From Azonexus fungiphilus (GTDB taxonomy: Bacteria > Pseudomonadota > Gammaproteobacteria > Burkholderiales > Rhodocyclaceae), in contig NZ_RBXP01000014.1 in the NCBI RefSeq assembly GCF_003634965.1, forward strand, positions 62,001-126,000: DNA of 64,000 bases, in the 5' to 3' direction. The translations under genes were made by a program, and so were the position numbers. The stretch's first letter is position 1. Every line of letters begins with the position of its first letter. The notes under the pieces are model-generated. The model worked only from the letters and a program-made list of their open reading frames with translations. It did not search any database and was not told the DNA's origin. Below, piece by piece: positions 52,189 through 61,618 of this stretch.

Positions 52189-54549
52189 TCAGTTCGGGCC
52201 GCTCAGATGCCTGAGCTCGGCCGGCCAGCCGGCCGGCTGTGTGGCTGCCGGCGACGGCGTGCCGGGGCCTGACGGCGGCGCCGTCTCCGGCGTCGCGCCG
52301 GATAATTCAGGCGGCGGTTTCGTCAGGTTCTCGCTGTACACCAGATTGCCGCTGCCACTCCCGTCGGTGGCCAGGCTCAGTCCCTCCGGCATCTCCGGCG
52401 TCTGTTGCGGGACGTTGCGCAGTGCCGTGGCCATGTAGCCGATCCAGATCGGCATTGCCGCAACACCGCCGGTTTCCCGACTGCCCAGCTTTCTCGGCTG
52501 GTCATAGCCAACCCAGGCGCAGCCGGCGACCGTCATCTGGTAGCCGCAGAACCAGGCGTCGACATATTCGTTGGTGGTGCCGGTCTTGCCGGCCAGGTCG
52601 CGCCGTTTCAGCTGGCCCGAGGCGCGGGCCGCGGTACCGAACAGCGTGACGTCGCGCATCATCGAGTCGCTCAGGTAGGCGTTGCGGGCATCGATCGCCC
52701 GATGCGCTTCATCGCCGGCATGGGGGACATTGGCGACCGCGACGACCTGATTTTTCTCGTCGCGGATTTCGCGAACGATGTAAGGCATGACCCGATAGCC
52801 ACCATTGGCGAAGATCGCGTAGGCGGAAACCATCTGCCACGGCGTCACCGATCCTGCGCCGAGGGCCATCGTCAGGTAGGGCGGATGCTTGTCGGGATCG
52901 AAACCGAAGCGGCTGACGTAATCCTGCGCGTATTGCGTGCCGATGGCCTGGAGCAGGCGGATAGAAACCATGTTCTTGGATTTCGCGAGCGCGGTGCGCA
53001 TGCTCATCGGCCCGTCGTATTTGCCGTCGTAGTTCTTCGGTTGCCAGGCCTGCGAGCCGGTTTCGCCAGCGGAAATGACGATCGGCTCGTCGGCAATCAT
53101 GCTGCCCGGATGGAAGCCCTTTTCCAGGGCGGCTGAATAAATGAAGGGCTTGAAGCTAGAGCCGGGCTGGCGCCAGGCCTGGGTGACATGGTTGAACTTG
53201 TTGCGGTTGAAGTCGAAACCGCCGACCAGGGCACGAATCGCACCGTCTTCCGGCGATACCGCAACGAATGCCGATTCGACCTCGGGCATCTGGCTGATCT
53301 GCCATTTGCCGGCCTCGTCCTTGACCACACGGATGATGGCGCCACGCTTGATGCGCTTGTTCGGCGGTGCCTGCTCGTCGAGCATGCGCGCTGCGAATTT
53401 GAGGGTGTCGCCGGTGAGCGTGATCATTTCGCCACCCTTGACGTAGGCCTCGATCTTCTGGCGGTCGGCCTGCATCACCAGTGCCGGGCGGAGATCGCCG
53501 GCGTCGCTGATGTCCTGCATCAGCACGTCGATCGCTTCGTCATGCTCGGAGCTGATTTCCTTCATGTTGAGGTAGGACTCGGCACCCCGGTAGCCGTTGC
53601 GCCGGTCGTAATCGAGCACGCCTTTGCGCAGCGAGCGGTAGGCTGCCTCCTGCTCGGCCTTGATCAGCGTGGTGTACACCTTCATGCCGCGGGTGTAGAC
53701 ATCTTCGGGGAAACTCTCGGCTGCGATCTGGCGGGCCATTTCGGCCACGAATTCGGCGTTGACCGCAAACTCGGACAACTCGCGCTTGATGACCAGCGGC
53801 TCCTTGAGGGCGCTCTCGTACTGCGCGTCGTTGATATAGGAGAGTTCGTGCATGCGGCGCAGCACGTATTGCTGGCGGATGCGGGCGCGTCGTGGATTGG
53901 CGATCGGGTTGTAGGCCGAGGGGGCTTTCGGGAGTCCCGCCAGCATCGCGGCTTCGGCGATCGAAATGCTCTGCAGGGATTTGCCGAAATAAATCTGGGC
54001 CGCAGCACCGAAGCCGTAGGCGCGTTGCCCGAGGAAAATCTGGTTGATATACAACTCAAGGATCTGATCCTTGTTCAGATTGCTTTCGATCTTCAGCGAC
54101 AGCAGTGCCTCGTAGAGTTTTCGCGTGTAGGTCTTCTCGCTGGTCAGGAAAAAATTGCGGGCAACCTGCTGGGTGATCGTCGAAGCCCCCTGTTTTTTTC
54201 CGCCGCTCAGCAAATTGGATGCGGCGGCGCGCATGATGCCGGTATAATCGATGCCCATGTGCTGATAGAAGCGGTCGTCTTCAGCCGCAAGAATCGCATG
54301 CTTCATGATGTCGGGGACTTCACCGATGGCGACCACGGCTCGTCGCTCTTCGCCGAATTCACCGATCAGGTGTCCGTCGGCGGTGTAGACGCGGAGCGGA
54401 ATCTTGGGCCGGTAGTCGGTAAGCACTTCGAGCGAAGGCAGGTTTGGGTATGCCAGGGCGATGATGATGGCAATCATCGCTATGCTGATGGCAATCAGGC
54501 CGGCAAGGGCGGCAAGCGGGTAGGCGAGCAGGCGAAACGCTGATGGCAT
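52189..54549 (-). CDS. penicillin-binding protein 1A (bifunctional)
   Basis: Class A PBP, encoded by ponA/mrcA-type genes, with peptidoglycan glycosyltransferase and transpeptidase activity. 786 residues. A membrane anchor at about residues 5-35 is followed by the GT51 domain with EDDRFYQHMGIDYTGI, GASTITQQVARNFFL and SIAEAAMLAGLPKAPSAYNP. The transpeptidase has SSFKPF (catalytic Ser and Lys), SKNMVS (SxN) and KTGTTNEY (KTG). I choose ATG 54549; the in-frame ATG at 54585 overlaps the TATAAT box itself, so it cannot be on the mRNA. Divergent from pilM, the classic arrangement. Confidence 0.95.
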   Translation of the reverse strand: MPSAFRLLAYPLAALAGLIAISIAMIAIIIALAYPNLPSLEVLTDYRPKIPLRVYTADGHLIGEFGEERRAVVAIGEVPDIMKHAILAAEDDRFYQHMGIDYTGIMRAAASNLLSGGKKQGASTITQQVARNFFLTSEKTYTRKLYEALLSLKIESNLNKDQILELYINQIFLGQRAYGFGAAAQIYFGKSLQSISIAEAAMLAGLPKAPSAYNPIANPRRARIRQQYVLRRMHELSYINDAQYESALKEPLVIKRELSEFAVNAEFVAEMARQIAAESFPEDVYTRGMKVYTTLIKAEQEAAYRSLRKGVLDYDRRNGYRGAESYLNMKEISSEHDEAIDVLMQDISDAGDLRPALVMQADRQKIEAYVKGGEMITLTGDTLKFAARMLDEQAPPNKRIKRGAIIRVVKDEAGKWQISQMPEVESAFVAVSPEDGAIRALVGGFDFNRNKFNHVTQAWRQPGSSFKPFIYSAALEKGFHPGSMIADEPIVISAGETGSQAWQPKNYDGKYDGPMSMRTALAKSKNMVSIRLLQAIGTQYAQDYVSRFGFDPDKHPPYLTMALGAGSVTPWQMVSAYAIFANGGYRVMPYIVREIRDEKNQVVAVANVPHAGDEAHRAIDARNAYLSDSMMRDVTLFGTAARASGQLKRRDLAGKTGTTNEYVDAWFCGYQMTVAGCAWVGYDQPRKLGSRETGGVAAMPIWIGYMATALRNVPQQTPEMPEGLSLATDGSGSGNLVYSENLTKPPPELSGATPETAPPSGPGTPSPAATQPAGWPAELRHLSGPN

Positions 54550-54583
54550 TGATGTGATCGTTTGAGTGTGGCGAGCTTGGGGC

Positions 54584-54589
54584 ATTATA
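54584..54589 (-). promoter_or_regulatory. -10 box of the PBP1A gene
   Basis: A consensus TATAAT on the minus strand, about 35 bases before the start codon I chose. The hexamer contains the ATG of the longer reading frame, which settles the start choice. Confidence 0.6.
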
Positions 54590-54620
54590 CGCTGAGCCCA
54601 TTCCGGGGGTATGAAAGTGC

Positions 54621-54649
54621 TTTACACTGCTAGGGCTTGTTGCTAGCAT
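54621..54649 (+). promoter_or_regulatory. promoter of the pilMNOPQ operon
   Basis: TTTACA (54621-54626), 17 bases, TAGCAT (54644-54649). It lies about 60 bases before the pilM start in the gap shared with the divergent PBP1A gene. An AT-rich stretch follows. Confidence 0.55.
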
Positions 54650-54708
54650 CTGAAGTGAATTATTGGTTTTTCTTCTAAGATCGTAATCTGTAAGGATTTT
54701 CTGGGGGT

Positions 54709-55797
54709 GTGGTGGGCTTCGATATCTCAGCTTTGCTAAATCCCAAGGCGCGCCCCTTGCTCGGGCTGGACATCAGTTCGTCGGCTGTCAAGCTGGTCGA
54801 ACTCACCGCCAGCGGGAAAGAAGGGTATCGCGTCGAGCGCTACGCCATCGAGGTGCTGCCGAAAGATGCGGTTTCCGATGGCAATATCGCCAATCTCGAT
54901 GCGGTGGTTGATGCGGTGAGGCGAGCCTGGAAGCGTCTCGGGACCTCGACAAAAAATGTCGCGATGGCGTTGCCGGCTTCGGCGGTGATCACCAAGAAGA
55001 TCATTGTCCCTGCAGGTCTTCGAGAAGAAGAACTCGAAGTGCAGGTGGAAACGGAAGCAAACCAGTACATTCCGTTTTCCATCGACGATGTCAATCTTGA
55101 CTATCAGGTGCTTGGTCCCGCTCCGGCTGTTCCGGACGAGGTTGAGGTGCTGATCGCCGCGTCGAAAAAAGAGCGTGTCGAAGATCGTGTCGCTGTTGCC
55201 GAGGCGGCAGGGCTCAAAGCGCTGGTTGTCGATGTCGAGTCGTTTGCCACGCTGGCTGCTTTTGAGCTGATCGAGCGCCAGCTGCCTGAAGGTGGCAAGA
55301 ATCAGGTTGTCGCGTTGATTGATGCCGGGGCCAATCTGATGAATCTGACGGTCATGCGGAATGGCTTGCAGGTCTATGCGCGGGAGCAGGCATTCGGTGG
55401 CAGCCAACTGACGCTGGATATCTCTCGGCATTACGGGATGTCCCTTGAGGATGCCGAGGCAGCGAAGCGCTCGGGCAATTTGCCCGAAGGGTATGAAGCG
55501 GAGTTGCTCAATCCCTTCATGGAAAATTTGGCGCTCGAAGTGTCGCGTGCCCTGCAGTTCTTCTTCACTTCAACCCAATTCAATCAAGTCGATCACATCG
55601 TCCTCGCCGGCGGGTGTGCGGTGATACCGGGCATCGATGAAGTGGTGGCGACGAGAACCCAGTTCAACACCTTGATTGCCAATCCTTTTGCCAACATGTT
55701 GCTCTCCGATCGCGTAAGAGCACGTAGCCTGCTTGCCGACTCTTCTTCCCTGATGGTTGCATGCGGCCTGGCGTTGCGGAGGTTTGATCCAGCATGA
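54709..55797 (+). CDS. pilM: type IV pilus inner-membrane platform protein PilM
   Basis: An actin-like cytoplasmic ATPase fold protein that binds the PilN N-terminus. 362 residues. PLLGLDISSSAVKLVEL (phosphate-1 loop), VALIDAGANLMNLTVMR (phosphate 2) and IVLAGGCAVIPGIDEVV (adenosine loop) are the actin-family motifs. The start is GTG 54709 or the next codon GTG 54712; AAGGA lies 13-17 bases upstream, so the exact start is uncertain. Base composition is still moderately high here but falls sharply near its end. Confidence 0.95.
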   Translation: MVGFDISALLNPKARPLLGLDISSSAVKLVELTASGKEGYRVERYAIEVLPKDAVSDGNIANLDAVVDAVRRAWKRLGTSTKNVAMALPASAVITKKIIVPAGLREEELEVQVETEANQYIPFSIDDVNLDYQVLGPAPAVPDEVEVLIAASKKERVEDRVAVAEAAGLKALVVDVESFATLAAFELIERQLPEGGKNQVVALIDAGANLMNLTVMRNGLQVYAREQAFGGSQLTLDISRHYGMSLEDAEAAKRSGNLPEGYEAELLNPFMENLALEVSRALQFFFTSTQFNQVDHIVLAGGCAVIPGIDEVVATRTQFNTLIANPFANMLLSDRVRARSLLADSSSLMVACGLALRRFDPA

Positions 55798-56357
55798 TTC
55801 GAATCAACCTATTGCCTCATCGCGAGGAAGCACGCAAGGCAAGGCGTGAGCAGTTTGCTGTAATGGCAGGCCTCATTTCGCTGCTTGGTTTGGTTGTGGT
55901 TTTTGCCGGATATTCTCTTATTGGTGCTCAATTGGAGCATCAAAATGGGAAAAATGATTTCTTGAAAAGCGAAATCACTATTTTGGACAAACAGTTAGAT
56001 CAGATAAAGCGCTTACGAGAGCAGACGCAGGCTCTGCTTGCTCGGAAAAGGGTTATTGAAGATCTTCAGCGTGATCGAGGGGAAACTGTTCACCTGTTAA
56101 GCGAGTTGGTGCGCCAAGTGCCCGAGGGAGTTTATCTAAAATCATTGAGGCAGGACGGGATGGGGGTGAACATCACTGGGTATGCTCAATCAAACGCAAG
56201 AGTTTCGGCTCTGATGCGAAATATTGATGCTTCTGAGTGGATGGAACGGCCGCGACTCATTGAGACAAAAGCTGTTGTTCTGAACGGTCGTCGAGTGAAT
56301 GAATTCGGCATGGATTTCGTCTTGAGCAGGGCGACCCCGGAGGAAGGTGGGCAATGA
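55794..56357 (+). CDS. pilN: type IV pilus assembly protein PilN
   Basis: A bitopic inner-membrane protein of 187 residues. The N-terminal cytoplasmic motif MIRINLLPHREEARKARRE is the PilM-binding peptide; a membrane helix (about 22-45) is followed by a periplasmic coiled coil and a ferredoxin-like domain. ATG 55794 overlaps the pilM stop. From here the sequence is much richer in A and T than the rest of the window. Confidence 0.95.
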   Translation: MIRINLLPHREEARKARREQFAVMAGLISLLGLVVVFAGYSLIGAQLEHQNGKNDFLKSEITILDKQLDQIKRLREQTQALLARKRVIEDLQRDRGETVHLLSELVRQVPEGVYLKSLRQDGMGVNITGYAQSNARVSALMRNIDASEWMERPRLIETKAVVLNGRRVNEFGMDFVLSRATPEEGGQ

Positions 56358-57037
56358 AGAGCAAAATTGGGGAGGTGTTGAATTCGTCAAGATTTGATTT
56401 TCAATCTGCCTTAGATGATTTTCGCCACTTAAATCCTAATGACCCCGGAGGGTGGCCCTTGGTGCCGAAGTTGACGGCACTGATTTCGCTTTTTCTCGTG
56501 CTGTTACTTGCTGGATGGTGGTTTGTTTGGTCGGATCAACTGTCGCTCTTGGATCAGGCCGAAAAAGAGGAGTTGGCACTCAAGGACCAATTTCTGTTGA
56601 AGAAACGGCAAGCGGTAAATCTGGATCTTTATACGCAGCAATTGGCAGAGATAGATCGGTCTTTTGGTGCTTTGCTGAAGCAGTTGCCAAATAAGTCCGA
56701 AATCGAAGCGCTACTGGTTGAGGTTAATCAGGCGGGTTTGGGGAGAGGTCTCCAGTTTGAATTATTTCGGCCGGGCAACGAAGAGGTCAAAGATTTTTAT
56801 GCCGAGCTTCCGGTGACGGTGAAAATTAATGGTTCGTATCACGATATTGGCGCTTTCGCTGCCGATATCGCAAAACTTCCCCGAATTGTTACTTTGAACG
56901 GAATTTCGGTTGCGCCAATGAAAAACGGGGATGTTTTGACCTTGGATGCTACCGTCAAGACGTTTCGTTATTTGGATGAAAGCGAGATTGCACAGCAACG
57001 CCGTCCTTCTTCTGTAGGAAAGGGAGGTGCTCAGTGA
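56354..57037 (+). CDS. pilO: type IV pilus assembly protein PilO
   Basis: A 227-residue bitopic inner-membrane protein that forms a heterodimer with PilN. A cytoplasmic segment of about 35 residues precedes the membrane helix (LTALISLFLVLLLAGWWFVW), then a coiled coil (LLDQAEKEELALKDQFLLKK) and a ferredoxin-like periplasmic domain (PVTVKINGSYHDIGAFAADI). It overlaps pilN and pilP by four bases each. Confidence 0.95.
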   Translation: MKSKIGEVLNSSRFDFQSALDDFRHLNPNDPGGWPLVPKLTALISLFLVLLLAGWWFVWSDQLSLLDQAEKEELALKDQFLLKKRQAVNLDLYTQQLAEIDRSFGALLKQLPNKSEIEALLVEVNQAGLGRGLQFELFRPGNEEVKDFYAELPVTVKINGSYHDIGAFAADIAKLPRIVTLNGISVAPMKNGDVLTLDATVKTFRYLDESEIAQQRRPSSVGKGGAQ

Positions 57038-57579
57038 AAAATTGCTGGCCGATTCTATTGTGCTTGGTGTTTTCTGGGTGCTCAGATGGTGGATATGAGG
57101 ATCTGAAGGTTTGGATGGAAGAAAGCTCTCGTGATCTGCGCGGGAAGGTGACTCCTCTTCCTGAAGTAAAAGCTTATGAACCAGTTCCTTATAGTGTCGA
57201 GAGTTTGCTCGATCCTTTTCGCGGGTCGAAAATCGATCCCAATTCTCAGCTCAAGCAAGGGGTTGGAAAAGGCGGCATGTTTCAGCCGGATTTTGAAGCT
57301 AGGGAGCAGAGGAATAGTATTTTGGAGAAATATCCTCTGGAGTCGCTAACAATGATTGGCCGGTTGATTGTAAATAGGCAACCAATTGCGGTTGTAAAAT
57401 ATGAAAACTCAGTCCGCCAAGTGAAGGTTGGTGACTACATCGGCCTTGATTTCGGTATGGTTACTGCAATTGATGAAGCGGAAATTAAATTGAGAGAATT
57501 GATACAAGATTCTACTGGTGAGTGGGGTGAGCGCCAGAGTTCGCTGTATCTGCAGGTAACAGAAGGGGGCGGTAAATGA
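57034..57579 (+). CDS. pilP: type IV pilus lipoprotein PilP
   Basis: A 181-residue inner-membrane lipoprotein linking PilNO to the secretin PilQ. The lipobox is FSGC with the acylated Cys at residue 16; position -3 is Phe, slightly off the usual Leu. The periplasmic beta-domain shows SLLDPFRGSK and LESLTMIGRLIVNRQPIAVVKY, typical PilP motifs, and VKVGDYIGLDFGMV. The start codon is GTG 57034, overlapping pilO. Its stop overlaps the pilQ ATG. Confidence 0.94.
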   Translation: MKNCWPILLCLVFSGCSDGGYEDLKVWMEESSRDLRGKVTPLPEVKAYEPVPYSVESLLDPFRGSKIDPNSQLKQGVGKGGMFQPDFEAREQRNSILEKYPLESLTMIGRLIVNRQPIAVVKYENSVRQVKVGDYIGLDFGMVTAIDEAEIKLRELIQDSTGEWGERQSSLYLQVTEGGGK

Positions 57580-59744
57580 AGCATTTTAAATTTTCCATTT
57601 TTCTTTCTTGTGCGCTTTTTGTCGCTATGTCACCCCTGCGTGCGGAAACGCCTGCTAAAAATTCGATTGAATCAATCAATGTGATGCAACAAGGTAACGA
57701 AGTTGCGGTCAAAATTGATTTTCATGATAGCTTGTCGTCGCCGCCTGCTAGTTTCTCCGTTGCTAATCCTCCGAAGATTGCGTTTGATTTTCCTAGTGTT
57801 TCAAACTCGACGGGAAAGACTGCCCAGCTTATTAATGAAGGCGATTTGCGTAGCCTGAATATTGTACAAGTGGCAGATAAGACGCGGATGGTTTTAAATC
57901 TTGTAAGAAATTTGAATTATCGAACAAGGGTTGATGGGAAAACGCTGTATGTAACGCTGTCTCCAGTTGAGCGCTTGAGTGATATAGCTGCTGAGCGATC
58001 TGTGCGTTTTGCCGAGGAAAGTTTGGTTGGCGAGCGTCATTCCGTTCGCGATATTATTTTTCGGCGAGGCAAGGACGGTGAAGGAAGAATCGTTGTCGAT
58101 TTAAGCGATGCCGGTACCGGTATTGATATTCGTAAACAAGGGGATTCCTTGGTTGTCGATTTCATGAAAACGTCGCTGCCTCAGCACTTGTATAGAAAAC
58201 TGGATGTCACCGATTTTGCGACTCCTGTTTTAGGGGTGGAGTCGAAAGTCATTGGTGAAAATGTGCGCCTTATCATTGCTCCGAAAGGGGCTTGGGAGCA
58301 CAATGCTTATCAAACTGACAACCAATTCATTGTCGAAGTCAAAAAAGTAGTTGAAGATCCAAATAAGTTGGTTCAAGGTACAAAAACCGGTTACCAGGGG
58401 CCACGTGTAAGCATAAATTATCAAAATGGTGATGTAAGAGCCTTGTTGCGGCTTATGGCGGAGGAGTTGGGTTTAAATGCAGTTATCAGTGAGACGGTTA
58501 CAGGGTCGACGACACTGGTATTGAAGGACGTTCCTGCAGACCAGGTTATTGATATCATATTCAAACAAAAAGATTTGGATATGCGTAAGAATGGCAATAT
58601 TCTCATCATTGCACCGAGAGATGAAATTGCCACTAGGGAAAAATTAGAGTTCGAATCCAAACAACAGATTAGTGAATTGGAACCGTTGCAGACCGAGCAG
58701 TTTGTGCTCAATTATCAACGGGCGATTGATATCCAGAAATTATTGGCAGGTGAGGGGGCTGTTGGTGCTGCCGGCGAGGGAGTGGCGGCGTCCCAGAGAA
58801 TTCTTAGCAAGCGCGGTAGCGCTGTAGCAGATGCGCAGTCCAATATCTTGTTCGTTAGCGATATTCCGGCAAAGCTTGGAGAGATTCGAGGGTTTATAAA
58901 AAGCATTGATATTGGTGCTCGTCAAGTATTGATTGAAGCCAGGGTTGTTGAGGCAAGTGATGATTTCAACAAGTCGATCGGCGCAAAAATAAATCTTATT
59001 AATTCGAAGCCGGTCAACGTTGGAAACAGTAGTGTTGGCTTTGTTGGCGGCAGTGTTTCTCCTGGTACTGTTACGTCGACTACCAAGGACGGAGTGACGA
59101 CAACTACGTCGACTGCTGCGACATTGAATCAGAGTTCTATGGGAGGAGTTAATCTACCGTCGTTTAAATCAACCGGTGGAACCTTGGCTTTTTCTCTATT
59201 CAATTCGAGCTTGACCAGAATTTTGAACATGGAAATTGCCGCTCTACAGGCTGATGGTTTGGGAAAGCTCATTTCTAGTCCAAGGGTTGTGACGGCAAAC
59301 AACAAAGAGGCGACGATAGAGGATGGGACAGAAGTTCCCTACGTGACAACCTCTAATTCCGGTGGAGTGGTCACTCAGACCGTCAGCTTTAAGCCGGCAA
59401 AGCTGTCTCTGAAGGTAACGCCTCAAATTACACCGGACGGAACAGTGAAGATGGCTTTGGAGGTCAAGAAAGAAGAGGCTGATTGGACGAGGGCTGTACT
59501 GGGTAATCCTCCTATAAAGAGCTCTGTGGTCAGGACCGATGTGGTCGTCGAGAACGGTGGTACAGTGGTCGTTGGCGGCGTTTACATTACAAACAACCAG
59601 AGTTCTGTCGAAAAAGTTCCGCTGTTGGGAGACGTGCCATTTTTTGGCTGGATGTTCAAGTATAAAAACGATTTTGGAAATCGTCGGGAGCTCTTGATTT
59701 TCATCACGCCTCGGATCATCTCCGAGAATTTAAGACTTGACTAA
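57576..59744 (+). CDS. pilQ: type IV pilus secretin PilQ
   Basis: The outer-membrane secretin pore for pilus exit, 722 residues. A signal peptide (about 1-25) is followed by AMIN domains that bind peptidoglycan (about 30-240), an STN/secretin N0-N1 region (RVSINYQNGDVRALLRLMAEE) and the C-terminal secretin (from about residue 540) with VPLLGDVPFFGWMFK and RELLIFITPRII, the family signature and C-terminus. A Ser/Thr-rich loop around residues 485-530 is the extra gate segment. Codon usage is AT-rich, one line sampled at 57901-57960 is 37% GC. Confidence 0.95.
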   Translation: MKHFKFSIFLSCALFVAMSPLRAETPAKNSIESINVMQQGNEVAVKIDFHDSLSSPPASFSVANPPKIAFDFPSVSNSTGKTAQLINEGDLRSLNIVQVADKTRMVLNLVRNLNYRTRVDGKTLYVTLSPVERLSDIAAERSVRFAEESLVGERHSVRDIIFRRGKDGEGRIVVDLSDAGTGIDIRKQGDSLVVDFMKTSLPQHLYRKLDVTDFATPVLGVESKVIGENVRLIIAPKGAWEHNAYQTDNQFIVEVKKVVEDPNKLVQGTKTGYQGPRVSINYQNGDVRALLRLMAEELGLNAVISETVTGSTTLVLKDVPADQVIDIIFKQKDLDMRKNGNILIIAPRDEIATREKLEFESKQQISELEPLQTEQFVLNYQRAIDIQKLLAGEGAVGAAGEGVAASQRILSKRGSAVADAQSNILFVSDIPAKLGEIRGFIKSIDIGARQVLIEARVVEASDDFNKSIGAKINLINSKPVNVGNSSVGFVGGSVSPGTVTSTTKDGVTTTTSTAATLNQSSMGGVNLPSFKSTGGTLAFSLFNSSLTRILNMEIAALQADGLGKLISSPRVVTANNKEATIEDGTEVPYVTTSNSGGVVTQTVSFKPAKLSLKVTPQITPDGTVKMALEVKKEEADWTRAVLGNPPIKSSVVRTDVVVENGGTVVVGGVYITNNQSSVEKVPLLGDVPFFGWMFKYKNDFGNRRELLIFITPRIISENLRLD

Positions 59745-59764
59745 CTAAGGTTTGACAAAGAAAG

Positions 59765-59788
59765 GCCAGCGCGATGCTGGCTTTTTTT
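59765..59788 (+). terminator. intrinsic terminator of the pil operon
   Basis: GCCAGC–GCGAT–GCTGGC (59765-59781) followed by seven T (59782-59788), 20 bases after the pilQ stop. A classic rho-independent terminator, though aroK starts only 33 bases later, so some read-through is likely. Confidence 0.9.
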
Positions 59789-59820
59789 ATTTGTGAGAAG
59801 GACTCAGTTAAAATCGAACC

Positions 59821-60354
59821 GTGAACTCAAATACAACGAACATCTACTTGGTTGGCCTCATGGGGGCAGGGAAAACTACGGTTGGCCGACAGTTGGCCAA
59901 GCGTCTTGGGTGGAAATTTTTCGACTCGGATCAGGAAATTGTCGCTCGTACCGGGGTGCCCATTCCGACAATATTTGAAATTGAGGGCGAGCTTGGGTTC
60001 CGCAGACGCGAAGCGCAAACCATTGCTGAATTGGTCAAAGAGCAAGCGGTGGTCGTGGCGACAGGTGGCGGAGCGGTGCTTGATCCAGAGAGCCGAAAGT
60101 TGTTGAAGGAATCCGGGTGGGTTGTGTATCTGAATGTGCCTCCGCTCATGCTGTACCAGAGAACGCGTCATGACCGAAACAGGCCGCTGCTACAAGTGAG
60201 TAATCCTCTGGAGCGTCTTGAATCGCTACATGCAATTCGCGATCCGCTCTACAGAGATGTGGCTGATCTAGTGGTCGAGGGGGGGCAGTTGTTGGCTGCC
60301 GGAGTGGTTCAATATTTGTTAAGGGAGTATGCGCGCAAATGCGAGGAGTCATGA
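59821..60354 (+). CDS. aroK: shikimate kinase
   Basis: Phosphorylates shikimate in the aromatic amino acid pathway. 177 residues. P-loop [15 protein letters not shown] (residues 12-26), [13 protein letters not shown] (shikimate-binding Asp), [15 protein letters not shown] and ATGGGAVL are all in place. The start codon is GTG 59821; aroB overlaps its stop. Low-GC composition continues here. Confidence 0.95.
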   Translation: MNSNTTNIYLVGLMGAGKTTVGRQLAKRLGWKFFDSDQEIVARTGVPIPTIFEIEGELGFRRREAQTIAELVKEQAVVVATGGGAVLDPESRKLLKESGWVVYLNVPPLMLYQRTRHDRNRPLLQVSNPLERLESLHAIRDPLYRDVADLVVEGGQLLAAGVVQYLLREYARKCEES

Positions 60355-61436
60355 TGTCTAGTCTCCAGGTTTCTCTTGGGGATCGCAGTTATCCAATACA
60401 CATTGGCCGTGGTTTGCTTGATGATGAAACCCTATTTTCCCCTTATGTCCAAGCGGGAAAAGTTGTTGTTGTCACCAATGAGACCGTCGCTCCGCTATTT
60501 CTTGCGGCACTAAGCTCGACGTTGCAGCGGCTTGGTGTGTCCATTTTGCCAGTGGTAGTGCCTGACGGGGAACGCTTCAAAACATGGGAAACGTTGAATA
60601 CGATTTTCGATTCACTGCTGCGAGCGCATTGCGAGCGTAAAACCCCGTTGATAGCTATGGGTGGGGGGGTTGTTGGTGACATGGGGGGGTTTGCTGCTGC
60701 TTGTTATCAGAGGGGGATGCCTTTTATTCAAATTCCCACCACGTTGCTTTCGCTAGTGGATTCCTCGGTTGGCGGGAAAACGGCAATCAATCATCCACTC
60801 GGGAAGAACATGATTGGGGCTTTTTATCAGCCTCAAGTGGTACTTGCCGATATTGGTTTGCTTGATACGCTTCCCGATCGGGAATTCAAGGCCGGCCTGG
60901 CGGAGGTTATAAAATATGGTTTGATCCGTGATTATGACTTCCTGCTGTGGTTGGAGAGAAACATCGATAGGCTGCTTGCTCGCGAGACGGAGGCGGTGAT
61001 TTATGCGGTGCGGCGCTCATGTGCAAACAAAGCCGAGGTGGTTGCTGCGGATGAGCGAGAGGGCGGGGTGCGCGCGTCACTGAACCTGGGGCATACCTTT
61101 GGTCATGCAATTGAGACGGGATTGGGATATGGCGAATGGCTGCATGGCGAGGCTGTCGCATCGGGCACGATGATTGCTGCAAGATTGTCGATGAGATTGG
61201 GTTGGCTCAGTTCCGAAGATGTTGAGCGTATTCGGGTGTTGTTCGTGAAGGCAGGTTTGCCCGTGATGGCTCCATCTCTTGGCGCGGCCCGTTATCTGGA
61301 GTTGATGCGGCACGACAAGAAGGTCGAGGGAGGGCGTTTGAGATTGGTGTTGTTGCGAGGTATCGGACAGGCGGTTCTGTCCAATCAGGTTCAGGATTGT
61401 GATATCGAAGCTGCGATTGTTGATAGTTGCACCTGA
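60354..61436 (+). CDS. aroB: 3-dehydroquinate synthase
   Basis: Second enzyme of the shikimate pathway, converting DAHP to 3-dehydroquinate using NAD and a divalent metal. 360 residues. NAD-binding [43 protein letters not shown], and the metal ligands in [21 protein letters not shown] and LHGEAVASG are present. I choose ATG 60354, 5 bases after GAGGAG; ATG 60351 immediately before is only 2 bases away from it. The last low-GC gene before gltB. Confidence 0.95.
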   Translation: MSSLQVSLGDRSYPIHIGRGLLDDETLFSPYVQAGKVVVVTNETVAPLFLAALSSTLQRLGVSILPVVVPDGERFKTWETLNTIFDSLLRAHCERKTPLIAMGGGVVGDMGGFAAACYQRGMPFIQIPTTLLSLVDSSVGGKTAINHPLGKNMIGAFYQPQVVLADIGLLDTLPDREFKAGLAEVIKYGLIRDYDFLLWLERNIDRLLARETEAVIYAVRRSCANKAEVVAADEREGGVRASLNLGHTFGHAIETGLGYGEWLHGEAVASGTMIAARLSMRLGWLSSEDVERIRVLFVKAGLPVMAPSLGAARYLELMRHDKKVEGGRLRLVLLRGIGQAVLSNQVQDCDIEAAIVDSCT

Positions 61437-61484
61437 ATGGTTGCTTGCTCTTGTGCGCCGCCCTTGGATGGTGCGATCAGTTTC

Positions 61485-61514
61485 TTGAAGTGCAATAGAA
61501 AAAGCCGCTAAAAT
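61485..61514 (+). promoter_or_regulatory. sigma-70-like promoter of gltB
   Basis: TTGAAG (61485-61490), 18 bases, TAAAAT (61509-61514), about 100 bases before the gltB start. The leader that follows holds GGCCTGA–TAT–TCAGGCC (61578-61594), a perfect 7-base stem with no T-run, possibly a regulatory or attenuating structure. Nothing else is visible in the 182-base gap between aroB and gltB. Confidence 0.55.
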
Positions 61515-61618
61515 TGAGGGTTGCCTAAATTTTGTGCCGGTGGCGGCTGCCTCGTGTCGTCCGGCTGTTTCATGCTTGGCCTGATATTCAGGCCAGATTA
61601 ATTGAAGGAACGCGTGTG

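Noticed and set aside
54549-54585. Longer start of the PBP1A gene at 54585
   Set aside because: Its ATG is part of the TATAAT box, so it would lie upstream of the transcript start.
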